A DNA stretch of 64,000 bases from Leptospira sp. B5-022 (lineage in GTDB: Bacteria > Spirochaetota > Leptospiria > Leptospirales > Leptospiraceae): contig NZ_ANIJ01000018.1 in the NCBI RefSeq assembly GCF_000347035.1, positions 1 to 64,000 of the forward strand. Reading direction: 5' to 3'. Below the pieces are notes generated by a model. That model searched no databases. It was not told the origin of the DNA and worked only from the letters and a program-made list of their open reading frames with translations. This document shows, one piece after another, positions 52,587 through 62,377 of this stretch; position 1 is the first letter of the stretch, and the number at the start of each line of letters is the position of its first letter. A program made the position numbers and the translations under genes.

Positions 52587-55500
52587 ATGGGGTTAAATCC
52601 GATTTCTTGGGACCTAGTCCTTTTTAATTATTATTCGTTTGGAAGTTTATTGGTCACTTTGACCACCATATTCCTCGGGATTTTCTTTCTTACCTTAAAG
52701 AATAGGACGATTGCCACCACTCAACTTGGGATCGGCTTCATTCTATTAGGTGTATTTGAGACCGGATACTTTTTAGCAGCCTTCTTATACCATCCCATTG
52801 CAGCGTACCATCGTTGGATGACCGGCGGGTTTATTCTTTTTTCTATAGCTCATTTCACTCAATTCTTACTTAGGTTTCCGGGAAATAGCAACCAACGTAT
52901 AGCAAGATGGGTTTTGATCGTAGAACATTCGGTTGCTGCGATCACTGTAAGCTTATTTATTTACTTCACCTATATTTCCGAAAAGATCTATCACTTCACT
53001 GCACATCATTGGGATTTTAACGCATTCGATGCTAGCCGCTATCTTGCAGTGGTGATCGGAATCTTCTCGATCGTAGGTTTTGTCATCGTTCCTGCTTGGA
53101 GAGTTGTGATTACCAAGGACAAGAGAAGGATCGCCCTTTTTATGTTCACTATAGGGTTCTTGATCGCAGCAATCTATCCGAATATTTCGAATATTCTCAG
53201 CCGAGACGGGGTGATGGAGCGGTCCACTTACATGACTTCGAACGTCATCCTCTTCTTGACTGCATTTTCTTTCTTAGTTATTGCATTTATCAATAATAGT
53301 GCGGAACGTACTACCTTCATGGTTAAGATCGTAGGGATCACACTCTTTACGATCTGTTTGATCATGCAGGCTTTGGTGTATATCTCCAGTCAGGAAAAAG
53401 ACGCAGAATACGATAGTTTGCGTATGGTGAATATCGAAAGGGCTTTGGAGAACGGGGTCAAATCGGGAGATATAGAGTATGCTTTCCATTGGGATGACTC
53501 CAAGGAAAGTTTAAATTCTTCTGAATATGATCCCAATAAGGAATTGGATCTCAAACAGATAGAGGCAGACCTACAAAATATCACCACTTATGAGGAGATC
53601 CGAAATTTAAAAGAGGAAGGGTTTAGAAATTCCTTAAATTCCATTCTGGACAGAAGCCATACGTACTTCGGCGGTTATAAACGTTTTATCCAAAAGTTAT
53701 TGGAGGAAAAACAAGACCTCTCCGATGCAGAACTTAAAAAACTCATTTTAGAAAATGCAGAACAATGGAACAAGCGTGCGTTCGTTTCTACAAATCGATT
53801 AGAAGCGATCGTAGGAGGATCTTTCTGCAAGAAGGGAAGAGACTTTGTGAAGGGTTTGGGAGATTCGGAGTTCGGTTTTAAGGACGAAATTTTCTCCCAT
53901 TGGTCCGAAGATTGTCTTTGGGATGGAAAAGAATTAGACCAATCCCAGATCCGGTCCGAAGTTCTACGATATTTCAGGTATTTTAAACCGAGCGAGACAC
54001 GTCACTACAGAAGAAGTAAGGATGGAACAGGGCATTACGTTGCTTTCATGAAATTCCAACCTGAGAAACAACAAATGAGCGAGGTTGGGTTCTCTTATAG
54101 ATTGTATAGGGACTTCATGCATCCGACAGCGGTGAAACAAACCGGTATTTTGTTGGCGGTGATCTTTATCGTTCTCGCGTTATTCCCTCTTTTCTTTAAG
54201 AACAGTTTAGTGGATCCTTTGAATAGTCTTCTTTCCGGGGTGGAAAAAGTAAACAAGGGAGATCTGGATGTAGTAGTTCCGGTTAAGGTACGGGATGAGA
54301 TCGGATTCTTGGCGGATTCATTCAACGCGATTGTTTCTTCTATCAAACAAGCCAGAAGAGAGCTCCAAGACTACGCCGAAAATCTGGAAGAAAAAGTCCG
54401 TGAAAGAACTAGAGAAGTCCAAGAGAAGATGGAGGAAGTCCAGCGTCTCAAGGTGCAACAGGACGGGGACTATTTCTTAACTTCCTTATTAGCAAAACCT
54501 CTCTTTTATAACGCGAATAAATCTAAATTGGTTTCTACGGATTTTATTATCCGCCAAAAGAAACAATTCGAGTTCAGGGGAAAACATTCCGACTTAGGGG
54601 GAGATATTTGTGTCACCGGAAATCTTAGACTAGGGCGTCCCGATTCATTTAAACGTTATACTGTTTCTATGAATGGCGATGCCATGGGTAAATCCATGCA
54701 AGGTGCCGGTGGGGCTTTGGTGATGGGGGTTGTGATGAACTCCATCCTCGCGCGTTCAGCCGCAAATAACAGAATTCTAGATGTAACCCCTGAACAATGG
54801 CTGACTGAAATTTACAATGAGATCCACGCTGTCTTCAAATCTTTCAATGGATCTATGGTAATCTCTGCATCACTCTATCTAATAGAAGATGAAACCGGAA
54901 AGTGTTGGTATTTCAACGCAGAACACCCTTACTCCGTATTATATAGAGATGGTAAAGCTAGCTTTATCGAGGACGGACTCACCCTTAGAAAATTAGGTCT
55001 GGATTCTGAATTCGAATTTAAGGTAAGAAGTTTCCAACTTAAAAAAGGTGATATTATCATCCTTGGCTCGGACGGTAGGGACGATGTTGATCTAACTCCT
55101 GAAGAGACGATCCGGACCATCAATGAAGATGAGATGTTGTTCCTTCGCCATGTAGAAAATGCAAAAGCAAATCTCGAAGATATAGAAACGGAAATCCGTA
55201 GAACCGGTGAGCTCACAGACGACCTTTCCCTTCTTAAGATAGAGTTCCAAGGGGAACCTAAAAACGACGAGATCGAAGAAATTTTCGAATCGACGGATCA
55301 TATCGACAAGGCTTTAAATACCGATTCGGTTTACGAAGATGCTAAGAAGATGTACAAAACGGGACGTTTGGAGGAAGCATTAGAACTTCTGAAGACAGGT
55401 TATATGCATGATAGCGCTAACCAAAGGTTAAACAAACTTTTGGGACTTCTGAGTTTTAAAGGTAAAGACTATAATACTGCGGTAGAAGTTCTGAATAACT

Positions 55501-55772
55501 ACCTAGGAACGGATCCGGATCTTCACGAGTATTGGTTCTATCTATCTATCGCGAATAAAAAGATGGGTAAATACGACCAGGCTTTGGCAGCAAGTTTGAA
55601 ACTTTTGGAAATCGATCCTAATAATATTTCCAATACGATCAATCTATCCGATATTTATCGACTTATGGAAATGTACGATAAAGCGGAAGAATATGCTCGA
55701 AAAGTATTACAAAAAGAACCCGGGAACGAGAACGCTCATAAACTGATACGTTTGATAGAGAGAGATCGTTGA
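52587..55772 (+). CDS. Membrane receptor with HAMP, SpoIIE/PP2C phosphatase and TPR domains (first copy)
   Basis: A 1061-aa signalling protein. N-terminal 7TM region (about 15-275); extracytoplasmic sensor (about 275-520) closed by another helix; HAMP (about 535-590), coiled coil (590-630, EEKVRERTREVQEKMEEVQ), then a SpoIIE-type phosphatase (about 640-890) with metal Asp residues in LGGDICVTG (about 671), NGDAMGKSMQGAG (about 697), GSDGRDD and TDDLSLL. TPRs fill about 915-1055. It probably dephosphorylates an anti-sigma-factor antagonist (RsbU-like). Paralogue of the gene at 56879. SD AGGAG is only 3 nt from the ATG. The 186-nt upstream gap has a TTTACCG/CGGTAAA repeat. Confidence 0.85.
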   Translation: MGLNPISWDLVLFNYYSFGSLLVTLTTIFLGIFFLTLKNRTIATTQLGIGFILLGVFETGYFLAAFLYHPIAAYHRWMTGGFILFSIAHFTQFLLRFPGNSNQRIARWVLIVEHSVAAITVSLFIYFTYISEKIYHFTAHHWDFNAFDASRYLAVVIGIFSIVGFVIVPAWRVVITKDKRRIALFMFTIGFLIAAIYPNISNILSRDGVMERSTYMTSNVILFLTAFSFLVIAFINNSAERTTFMVKIVGITLFTICLIMQALVYISSQEKDAEYDSLRMVNIERALENGVKSGDIEYAFHWDDSKESLNSSEYDPNKELDLKQIEADLQNITTYEEIRNLKEEGFRNSLNSILDRSHTYFGGYKRFIQKLLEEKQDLSDAELKKLILENAEQWNKRAFVSTNRLEAIVGGSFCKKGRDFVKGLGDSEFGFKDEIFSHWSEDCLWDGKELDQSQIRSEVLRYFRYFKPSETRHYRRSKDGTGHYVAFMKFQPEKQQMSEVGFSYRLYRDFMHPTAVKQTGILLAVIFIVLALFPLFFKNSLVDPLNSLLSGVEKVNKGDLDVVVPVKVRDEIGFLADSFNAIVSSIKQARRELQDYAENLEEKVRERTREVQEKMEEVQRLKVQQDGDYFLTSLLAKPLFYNANKSKLVSTDFIIRQKKQFEFRGKHSDLGGDICVTGNLRLGRPDSFKRYTVSMNGDAMGKSMQGAGGALVMGVVMNSILARSAANNRILDVTPEQWLTEIYNEIHAVFKSFNGSMVISASLYLIEDETGKCWYFNAEHPYSVLYRDGKASFIEDGLTLRKLGLDSEFEFKVRSFQLKKGDIIILGSDGRDDVDLTPEETIRTINEDEMLFLRHVENAKANLEDIETEIRRTGELTDDLSLLKIEFQGEPKNDEIEEIFESTDHIDKALNTDSVYEDAKKMYKTGRLEEALELLKTGYMHDSANQRLNKLLGLLSFKGKDYNTAVEVLNNYLGTDPDLHEYWFYLSIANKKMGKYDQALAASLKLLEIDPNNISNTINLSDIYRLMEMYDKAEEYARKVLQKEPGNENAHKLIRLIERDR

Positions 55773-56698
55773 TAAACGGTTTCTTACTAAACTTCGCTTT
55801 TTGGACGCGGATCGGGATACTTTCCGCATTTTTCCTTTTTGTTATTCCTCTACTTTCTCAAAGTAAGAAGTCAACCAAAGTAAACGAATCAAACTTCTCC
55901 TTTAGATTAAAAGGAGGAGATATTAAACTCTCCGTTAGAAACGAGACCGAGTTGAAAGAGTGGGATAAGTACGCTTCCGATAAAACAAAAAAGATCCTGG
56001 ATGCTTATGAGTCGTATCTTGGGATTTCGTTCCATCAGGCTTCTTCGCCAATATTTAAAACTCTTCCTTCTTCGGAAAAAGATAAGATACGATTGATTTT
56101 AAAAGATACGGTGTTTCTGAATGGGACTCGAGTTGGAGGATATAATAATGTATCCGGAGAATTGGGAAAAGAACTAGGGATTTTTATGGAATTGGGCCTG
56201 GTGCCACCCGGTTATCCCGCATTACTTTTACATGAGTTGGGGCATTATTATTTTACAGAACCTTCCTGGTTAAGCGAAGGGATCGTTTCCTATCTTCCCT
56301 ACCTTTTGTCCAAAAGAGGTTATCTGAAACTGGATGCGGATGAACTCCAATCCGTAACGGAAGAATGGAGTCTTGCCGAAACAATTCCCAAAAACGATCC
56401 GCCTCTTTCTAAAGACTTTCATCTTTCCAATCCTAGTTTAGGGCCTTGGTTCTATTCCAAGTCGGTCCGCACTCAGTTTATCCTTCACAAAGAACTGGGC
56501 TACGAAGGTTATAAATCATTTCTAAAGCAGGTAGCTTCTTCATCCGAAATATTGAATACTGAACAAATTTTTAAAATTTTGAATCAGGTTCAGAGAAAGG
56601 ATTGGAATAAGATCCTGCAAGGTTGGGTGGAACCAGGAGCATACGGTGTTTATCCTCCGACTTCCTTTATGAAAATCCAAGAGATTGAGAAACTTTAA
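55769..56698 (+). CDS. Exported HELGH metalloprotease-like protein
   Basis: A 309-aa protein with an N-terminal hydrophobic segment (ILSAFFLFVIPLLSQS). HELGH at residues 155-159 followed ten residues later by the Glu in SWLSEG fits the zinc-binding pattern of peptidase-MA-like gluzincins (HExxH...WLxEG). The rest is unlike characterised enzymes. The start TTG 55769 overlaps the stop of the first phosphatase gene (TTGA), so it is translated with it. It lies between two paralogous SpoIIE receptors. Substrate and activity unknown. Confidence 0.65.
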   Translation: MINGFLLNFAFWTRIGILSAFFLFVIPLLSQSKKSTKVNESNFSFRLKGGDIKLSVRNETELKEWDKYASDKTKKILDAYESYLGISFHQASSPIFKTLPSSEKDKIRLILKDTVFLNGTRVGGYNNVSGELGKELGIFMELGLVPPGYPALLLHELGHYYFTEPSWLSEGIVSYLPYLLSKRGYLKLDADELQSVTEEWSLAETIPKNDPPLSKDFHLSNPSLGPWFYSKSVRTQFILHKELGYEGYKSFLKQVASSSEILNTEQIFKILNQVQRKDWNKILQGWVEPGAYGVYPPTSFMKIQEIEKL

Positions 56699-56777
56699 GC
56701 TTGCTTTTTATATTGCATTCGTTATACAAAATAGTGAATTCTAAACGAATATCTTTTTTGATTTGATCTGATCGGTT

Positions 56778-56849
56778 CCGGCTTTAATATAATCCATTTA
56801 TAAGAGCTTGTCTCGATGAGCCAAACTTGAAACCCGGTCCAAAAGCCGG
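56778..56849. repeat. Inverted repeat with a partial third repeat copy
   Basis: CCGGCTTT (56778-56785) and AAAGCCGG (56842-56849) are perfect complements. Between them, ATAAGAGCTTGTC (56800-56812) equals the first 13 nt of copy A of the dispersed hairpin repeat, and TTGAAACCC (56827-56835) recalls the TTGAAGCCC at its other end. The hairpin itself does not form in this copy. The 181-nt gap holds no other recognisable feature. Confidence 0.5.
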
Positions 56850-56878
56850 ATTATTTAGAGCCTTTCCTTATTGCTTGC

Positions 56879-59800
56879 ATGGAAATTTTTTCAATCTTAC
56901 AAAACGATGTTCTGCTGAACTATTATTCTTTCGGAAGCTTGCTATCGATTTTAGCTTTCTTATTCACTTCCTTATTCTTCCTCTTCTTAAAAGAAAAATC
57001 CTCAAGCACAATGCATCTTGCATTAGGGGCTTTGTTTTTTTCATTTTTCTGTTCCGGATATTTTTTCGCCGCATTCCTGTATAACCCGATCGCTGCCTAT
57101 CATAGATGGTTGACTGTCGGATTTATTTTGCCTGCGCTTATACACCTGGGTCAATTCCTGGCACGTTATCCCCAAAACGCGAACCCTAAAATGAATCGAA
57201 ATCTCACGATCGGGATGTACGTGGTTGCAGCTATCGGGATTTCTTATTTTTATTATATTACTCTTAGTTCACCAAGGAAATATCACTTCACCGCTCATCA
57301 CTGGGATTTTAATGCGGAAAAGGCTTCTTCTCTTATTGCAGTTTTGATCGGTTTATTCGTTTTGATCTCCTTTTTAATTCTTCCTATCTATAGGATGACC
57401 AAAACCAAAGGTAGGATCCGCTTTGCGATCGGTGGTTTTATGGCGGCCCTTTTGGCGGGAGGTGTGGTTCCCGCACTTACGAATATTCTCAGCCGAGACG
57501 GATGGATTGAGCGTTCCACATATTTAACGTCTATCGTACTTTTGATGACTTTAGGGATCTTTTTGATCCTGGTAATCTTCCTGAACTTTAGCGAAGAAAA
57601 AACCACCTTCATGGTAAAGATCGTAGGTATTACCTTCGTGACCTTGATGCTGATCATGCAAGCTTTGGTATTCATTTCCAACCGAGATAAGGAGTCTGAA
57701 TATGATACAAAAAGTATCGTAAACATGGCAAGAGCCTTAGAAGGCGGAAAACAGATCCCGGAAATGCAATATATAGTCCAATGGGAAGGCGGATCCAAGA
57801 ACGTGGATTATTCCCGCTACGATAATCAGTACGATTTGAGACTTCCCCAATTGGAGATAGACTTTAAGAATACAATCATCTACGAACATATAAAACTACT
57901 GGCGGAAGAAGGTTTTAGAAATTCCGTTAAAAAAAATCTAAAAGATACGCACGAATATTTCAGCGGCTATAAGGCTTCTATCCTAAAGTTTTTGGATGAT
58001 AATCCTAATTTGGAAGGAAAAGAATTAAAAACAAAATTATTAGATCATTTGAATTCATTAAACACCGCAGTATTCGTAACTTCTAACAAGTTGGATTATA
58101 TCTTTCCCAAAGATTTCTGCGTGGACGGTAGAAATTATCTAAAAGGTATCAATACCAAAGGTGTCATTCCTTTCAAAGAACATCTTCTCCAAAAATGGAA
58201 GGAGAAGAACGGGACTTGTACCTTTGATGAAAAGGATCTGTTAATCGGTCATTTAAAGGCGGAAATCCTTTTGTATTTCCGTCCATTCCAACCTGCGTTG
58301 TATCGACATTACCGAAAAAGTTTGGATGAACATCAACACTTCGTAACATATATACATTATGATGTGAAAAAAGATGTGGTCAGTGAAGTAGGTTACTCGT
58401 ATCGCAAATATAGGGAATTTATGCATCCAACTGCGGCCAAACAAACCCTTATTTTGGGCTTAGTTTTGGTGGTTGTATTTTTCATATTCCCTCTCTTCTT
58501 CCGACAAAGTTTGATCACTCCGCTGAACAGACTTTTATCCGGGGTGGAAAAAGTTAACTTGGGTGCCTTGGACGTACAGGTTAGAGTAGACTTAAAAGAC
58601 GAGATCGGTTTCCTATCCGAATCATTCAATAACATGGTGACTTCCATTCGAAAAGCTAGGGGAGAACTCCAAGACTATGCGGAACACTTAGCTACCAAGG
58701 TAAGAGAAAGAACCAGAGAACTTTCCGAAAAAATAGATGAATTACAGCGCCTAAAAGTACAACAGGACGGCGATTATTTCCTTACTTCCTTATTGGCAAA
58801 ACCGCTTTTTTATAATGCGAATAAATCTTCAAAAGTAAGTACTAATTTTATTCTTCGTCAAAAGAAACAATTCGAGTTCAAAGGCAAACGTGCGGACTTG
58901 GGTGGAGATCTTTGCGTAACTGGAAATCTTCGTCTCGGAAAGGAGAACGATTATAAACGTTATACCTTCGCCATGAACGGAGATGCAATGGGTAAGTCCA
59001 TGCAAGGAGCGGGAGGATCGCTTGTCATGGGAGTTGTGATCAACTCTATTCTCGCAAGATCCGCTGCAAATGATAGAGTGTTGGATACCACTCCTTCCGA
59101 ATTTTTAACCGAAATATATAAAGAGATGCAGTCCGTTTTCAAATCTTTCAACGGATCAATGGTAATCTCTGGGACGTTTATCATCATAGAGGATGAAACA
59201 GGCAAATTTTGGTATTTCAACGCAGAACACCCATTCTCCGTTATGTATAGGGATGGTAGAGCCGGTTTCTTAGAAACAGGACTTACTCTTAGAAAGATAG
59301 GATTGGATTCCGAATACGAATTTAAGGTCCACTCCGGAAGACTAGAACCTGGTGACGTATTGATCATAGGTTCGGACGGTAAAGATGATTTGGACCTTAC
59401 TCCCGAAAAAGAAGTCCGTACCATCAATGAAGATGAGATGCTCTTTTTACAAATGGTGGAAAAAGGCCAAGGTGACCTGGAAAGGATAGAGGAAGAGATC
59501 TTAAAAGTTGGAGAATTAACCGACGACCTTTCTCTTTTAAGAGTGGAATATTCCCCTGTAGCTTCTCCGGAAAATGACGGAAAGGAAGACGAGCTTTCGG
59601 ATCCTTTCGATTGGAAGTTCATCTACAAAAAAGCAAAAGAAGATTATATGGGCGGCCGTTTGAGCGAAGCTCTCGGAGCGTTGGAAGGACTGTATAAATC
59701 GGATCCTCAGAATACTAAGGTGACTAAGCTACTTGGGCTTTTAAGCTTTAAAGGTAAAAATTACGGCAAAGCAGTAGAGGTCCTAAATAAATATTTGGGA

Positions 59801-60073
59801 TCTGATCCCGACTTGGTAGAATACTGGTATTATCTCTCATTGGCGAATCGCAGGATCGGTAGAATGGACGAAGCCATCTTGGCTGCAAAAAGAATGGAGG
59901 AACTCCAACCGGACAATTCCATGAATCTGATCAATCTTTCCGACTTATACCGTCAGACGGAACAATTCGATTTGGCTTTGGAATATGCTCATTTGGCCCT
60001 CGAAAAGGATCCGGAAGACGAGAACGCTCAAAAATTAGTAAGACTTATCGAAAGAGATAGAAAAGCTTCTTAA
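56879..60073 (+). CDS. Membrane receptor with HAMP, SpoIIE/PP2C phosphatase and TPR domains (second copy)
   Basis: 1064 aa, same layout as the gene at 52587: 7TM start with near-identical words (LLNYYSFGSLL, CSGYFFAAFLYNPIAAYHRW), sensor, HAMP, coiled coil and SpoIIE core (LGGDLCVTGNLRLG, MNGDAMGKSMQGAGGSLVMG), then TPRs. The phosphatase parts look the most alike; the sensors differ clearly, so the two receptors may read different signals and share an output target. Start ATG 56879; RBS unclear. An internal duplication of the region is the simplest origin. Confidence 0.85.
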   Translation: MEIFSILQNDVLLNYYSFGSLLSILAFLFTSLFFLFLKEKSSSTMHLALGALFFSFFCSGYFFAAFLYNPIAAYHRWLTVGFILPALIHLGQFLARYPQNANPKMNRNLTIGMYVVAAIGISYFYYITLSSPRKYHFTAHHWDFNAEKASSLIAVLIGLFVLISFLILPIYRMTKTKGRIRFAIGGFMAALLAGGVVPALTNILSRDGWIERSTYLTSIVLLMTLGIFLILVIFLNFSEEKTTFMVKIVGITFVTLMLIMQALVFISNRDKESEYDTKSIVNMARALEGGKQIPEMQYIVQWEGGSKNVDYSRYDNQYDLRLPQLEIDFKNTIIYEHIKLLAEEGFRNSVKKNLKDTHEYFSGYKASILKFLDDNPNLEGKELKTKLLDHLNSLNTAVFVTSNKLDYIFPKDFCVDGRNYLKGINTKGVIPFKEHLLQKWKEKNGTCTFDEKDLLIGHLKAEILLYFRPFQPALYRHYRKSLDEHQHFVTYIHYDVKKDVVSEVGYSYRKYREFMHPTAAKQTLILGLVLVVVFFIFPLFFRQSLITPLNRLLSGVEKVNLGALDVQVRVDLKDEIGFLSESFNNMVTSIRKARGELQDYAEHLATKVRERTRELSEKIDELQRLKVQQDGDYFLTSLLAKPLFYNANKSSKVSTNFILRQKKQFEFKGKRADLGGDLCVTGNLRLGKENDYKRYTFAMNGDAMGKSMQGAGGSLVMGVVINSILARSAANDRVLDTTPSEFLTEIYKEMQSVFKSFNGSMVISGTFIIIEDETGKFWYFNAEHPFSVMYRDGRAGFLETGLTLRKIGLDSEYEFKVHSGRLEPGDVLIIGSDGKDDLDLTPEKEVRTINEDEMLFLQMVEKGQGDLERIEEEILKVGELTDDLSLLRVEYSPVASPENDGKEDELSDPFDWKFIYKKAKEDYMGGRLSEALGALEGLYKSDPQNTKVTKLLGLLSFKGKNYGKAVEVLNKYLGSDPDLVEYWYYLSLANRRIGRMDEAILAAKRMEELQPDNSMNLINLSDLYRQTEQFDLALEYAHLALEKDPEDENAQKLVRLIERDRKAS

Positions 60074-60080
60074 TAGAAGT

Positions 60081-60611
60081 TTAATATTTTCCGTTCTCAA
60101 AATCCTTATAAAGCATAGAGGTTTGGATCCCTTTATTGCCTTGGTATTTGCCTGATTTGTATTCAGTGATCTCTCCTTCGACAGTATGGTAGAAGATCTG
60201 GCAAATTTCCACATTCGGATAGATGATTAAAGGTTGGATGACGGAAATTTCGAGGGTCCAGAATCCTTTGAATCCAACATCCCCGAAACCCGCAGTCACA
60301 TGGACATACATTCCTAATCTACCGATAGAAGAACGTCCTTCTAACATTGGGACCAGATTATGTGTTTCAGTGTATTCTAAAGTTCTGCCCAGATAGAGAA
60401 CTCCGGGTTGCAAAAGTAGTCCGGTCTCCGGGATGATCAGGTTTTCGGAAGGATTGGACTTTTTCATATCCAGTGGACTTTCCGTATAACGAACCAACTC
60501 ATTATGAAGCCGTAGATTATAAGAGTTTGGATTTAAGTTATTGTCGGAGTAAGGATCTATGATGATATCCTTCTCTAATCTTTTTTTAATTTCCTTACCC
60601 GTTAGGATCAT
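60081..60611 (-). CDS. dcd: dCTP deaminase
   Basis: A 176-aa Dcd of normal length: MILTGKEIKKRLEKDIIIDPYSDNNLNPNSYNLRL, then EGRSSIGRLGMYVHVTAGFGDVGFKGFWTLEI, which holds the catalytic Glu in TLEI (about 123). It deaminates dCTP to dUTP, which goes on to dTTP; whether it also cleaves dUTP is not visible. It ends 7 nt from the convergent SpoIIE gene. No close co-directional partner; the enoyl-CoA hydratase gene is 71 nt upstream. Confidence 0.93.
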   Translation of the reverse strand: MILTGKEIKKRLEKDIIIDPYSDNNLNPNSYNLRLHNELVRYTESPLDMKKSNPSENLIIPETGLLLQPGVLYLGRTLEYTETHNLVPMLEGRSSIGRLGMYVHVTAGFGDVGFKGFWTLEISVIQPLIIYPNVEICQIFYHTVEGEITEYKSGKYQGNKGIQTSMLYKDFENGKY

Positions 60612-60682
60612 TTCGTATTCCAGCTTCCTTGTTTTGCCTATTTTCGGGTCGGCCTTGTGTCTCGCCTCCCTTTTTCGGAGTT

Positions 60683-61456
60683 CTATCTTCCTTTAAATTC
60701 CGGTTTTCTTTTTTCTCGGAAAGCCTTTAAGGCTTCCAGTCTATCTTCCGTTTTTAGGGTTTTATTATAATGTTTTCTCTCTATCTTTAGAGCAGCTTGG
60801 ATATCTTTTCCTTCTCCTTCTCTGATCGCTTCTTTTGCAAGTCTTAAAGAGATGGGTGCCTTTTCGGAAAGTAGAGAGGCTAATTTTTTTCCGGCTATAA
60901 ATGCCGAGTCATGCCAGACTGAATTCACAAGTTGAATATCCAACGCGGTTTGAGCATCTATTACGGATGCCGTTAAAATAAGTTCTAACGCTTTTGTTTT
61001 TCCAACTCTTCTTGGAAGTCTTTGGGTTCCGCCGGCACCGGGAATAATACCAAGCCCTGTTTCCGTAAGACCTAGTTTTGCTTCGGCGCTCATCAGAATA
61101 AAATCACAGCAGAGAGCCATTTCCAATCCGCCACCATATGCATCTCCGTCCAAAGCAGCTATGGTTGGGAATGGAAGATTTTCCAAGGCAAGGAAACATT
61201 TTCCGACTTGGTCTAAAAATTTATGTACTTCTTTCTCCGACATATCTGCTCTTTCTTTTAGATCGGCCCCCGCGCAAAATACGGAACCTTCTCCCTTGAG
61301 TACCAAAGCTCGGATTTTAGGGTCCTTGCTCGCTCTTTCTACATGGGACATAAGCTGATAGAGTAATTCTCTAGAGATCGCATTCCTTTTTTCGGGTCGA
61401 TTTAAACTAATTATGCACGTATAATCTTCGATGGAATAAAGAACAGTCTCGCTCAT
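60683..61456 (-). CDS. Enoyl-CoA hydratase/isomerase family protein
   Basis: A 257-aa crotonase-fold protein. VLKGEGSVFCAGADLKE (about 47-63) forms the oxyanion hole; GGGLEMALCCDF and LTETGLGIIPGAGGTQRLPR (about 122-145) hold the two catalytic Glu residues of hydratases. It probably hydrates trans-2-enoyl-CoA in fatty acid beta-oxidation or amino acid degradation; leptospires use fatty acids as their main carbon source. No other beta-oxidation gene is adjacent. Confidence 0.87.
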   Translation of the reverse strand: MSETVLYSIEDYTCIISLNRPEKRNAISRELLYQLMSHVERASKDPKIRALVLKGEGSVFCAGADLKERADMSEKEVHKFLDQVGKCFLALENLPFPTIAALDGDAYGGGLEMALCCDFILMSAEAKLGLTETGLGIIPGAGGTQRLPRRVGKTKALELILTASVIDAQTALDIQLVNSVWHDSAFIAGKKLASLLSEKAPISLRLAKEAIREGEGKDIQAALKIERKHYNKTLKTEDRLEALKAFREKRKPEFKGR

Positions 61457-61580
61457 ATTTGCCTTCTAAAAAATCTTTCCCGGATAGGCCGGATCTTTCC
61501 GATAATTGGGTAGATTCTGCGGTTTTTTAAAAACGGCAAGCAAAAGCGCTGTATACGAACGGTTCTAGGTTAAAGAAAAA

Positions 61581-62309
61581 ATGCGATTTCAGACTCAGAT
61601 CTTAGCTTTTATGTTATCTCTATCCATTTTCGGACTCGGTTGTTCTACGGGTAAAGACTCGGACCTTGCTTCTCAATTAGGATTGGGAAATCCTGTGATA
61701 ACCGAGATTGATCCTCCCAGCGGATCTCCTCCTATCGGGTCAAATCCAGGCACAACTGTTACGATTAAGGGCCGTTTATTTTCCGCGGATACGAATCTAA
61801 CAACGGTTAAATTTAACGGTGTATCTGCAAGCGTCCTAAGTGCGACAAGCACAGAGATCATTACGGTGGTTCCGGCAGGAGCTTCCACCGGTACGTTATT
61901 TGTGACTAAAGACGGTCCTGTCTATTGTGATGAGAATAACGGAAGCGCGGCGACGAACTGTTACGGTACTAGGTTCTATATTGATTGTTATAAATCTTTC
62001 GACAATTTGTATGGGGATGAGGTCGGGGTGTCTTATCCGGACTCCAAAACTTTCGAAATTACTGGTCAGACCGGGACAAAGGCACTGCGGATCGATCTGA
62101 ATCCGGAAGGTCCTACCAACGTTAAGATTGCCTGTGATACATATCTGATCTATTCCAAGTTTTCCAAAACCTGTGGTCGGACGGACGTTGGGACTTTTTC
62201 GGATACGAATACTTGGGTTTATGAACCTACTTTGACATTCTCCAGTTATTATACCGTGCAGATGTTCGTTACCGCTGGAAAGGGTAACTGCACCGTATCT
62301 TTTCCCTAA
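61581..62309 (+). CDS. IPT/TIG-domain lipoprotein
   Basis: A 242-aa lipoprotein: signal MRFQTQILAFMLSLSIF and lipobox F-G-L-G-C (Cys21). The first mature 85 residues form an IPT/TIG Ig-like fold (ITEIDPPSG, GTTVTIKGRLFSADTNLTTVKFNG, STEIITVVPAGASTGTLFVT). The C-terminal half is Cys- and Tyr-rich, probably with disulphides and beta structure. Likely exposed on the cell surface or periplasm; adhesion is a general idea for such folds, not shown here. No clear promoter in the 124-nt gap to the divergent hydratase gene. Confidence 0.75.
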   Translation: MRFQTQILAFMLSLSIFGLGCSTGKDSDLASQLGLGNPVITEIDPPSGSPPIGSNPGTTVTIKGRLFSADTNLTTVKFNGVSASVLSATSTEIITVVPAGASTGTLFVTKDGPVYCDENNGSAATNCYGTRFYIDCYKSFDNLYGDEVGVSYPDSKTFEITGQTGTKALRIDLNPEGPTNVKIACDTYLIYSKFSKTCGRTDVGTFSDTNTWVYEPTLTFSSYYTVQMFVTAGKGNCTVSFP

Positions 62310-62377
62310 TTTTCAGGGCAAAAAATACTTGGTTTATTATCCGATTTGGATTAGGATCTGAAGGGAGGGAATACTGA

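Noticed and set aside
58960..59622. 220-aa minus-strand ORF under the second phosphatase
   Set aside because: Longest shadow in the window, but it mirrors the strongly conserved SpoIIE core; a similar but shorter shadow lies under the first copy.
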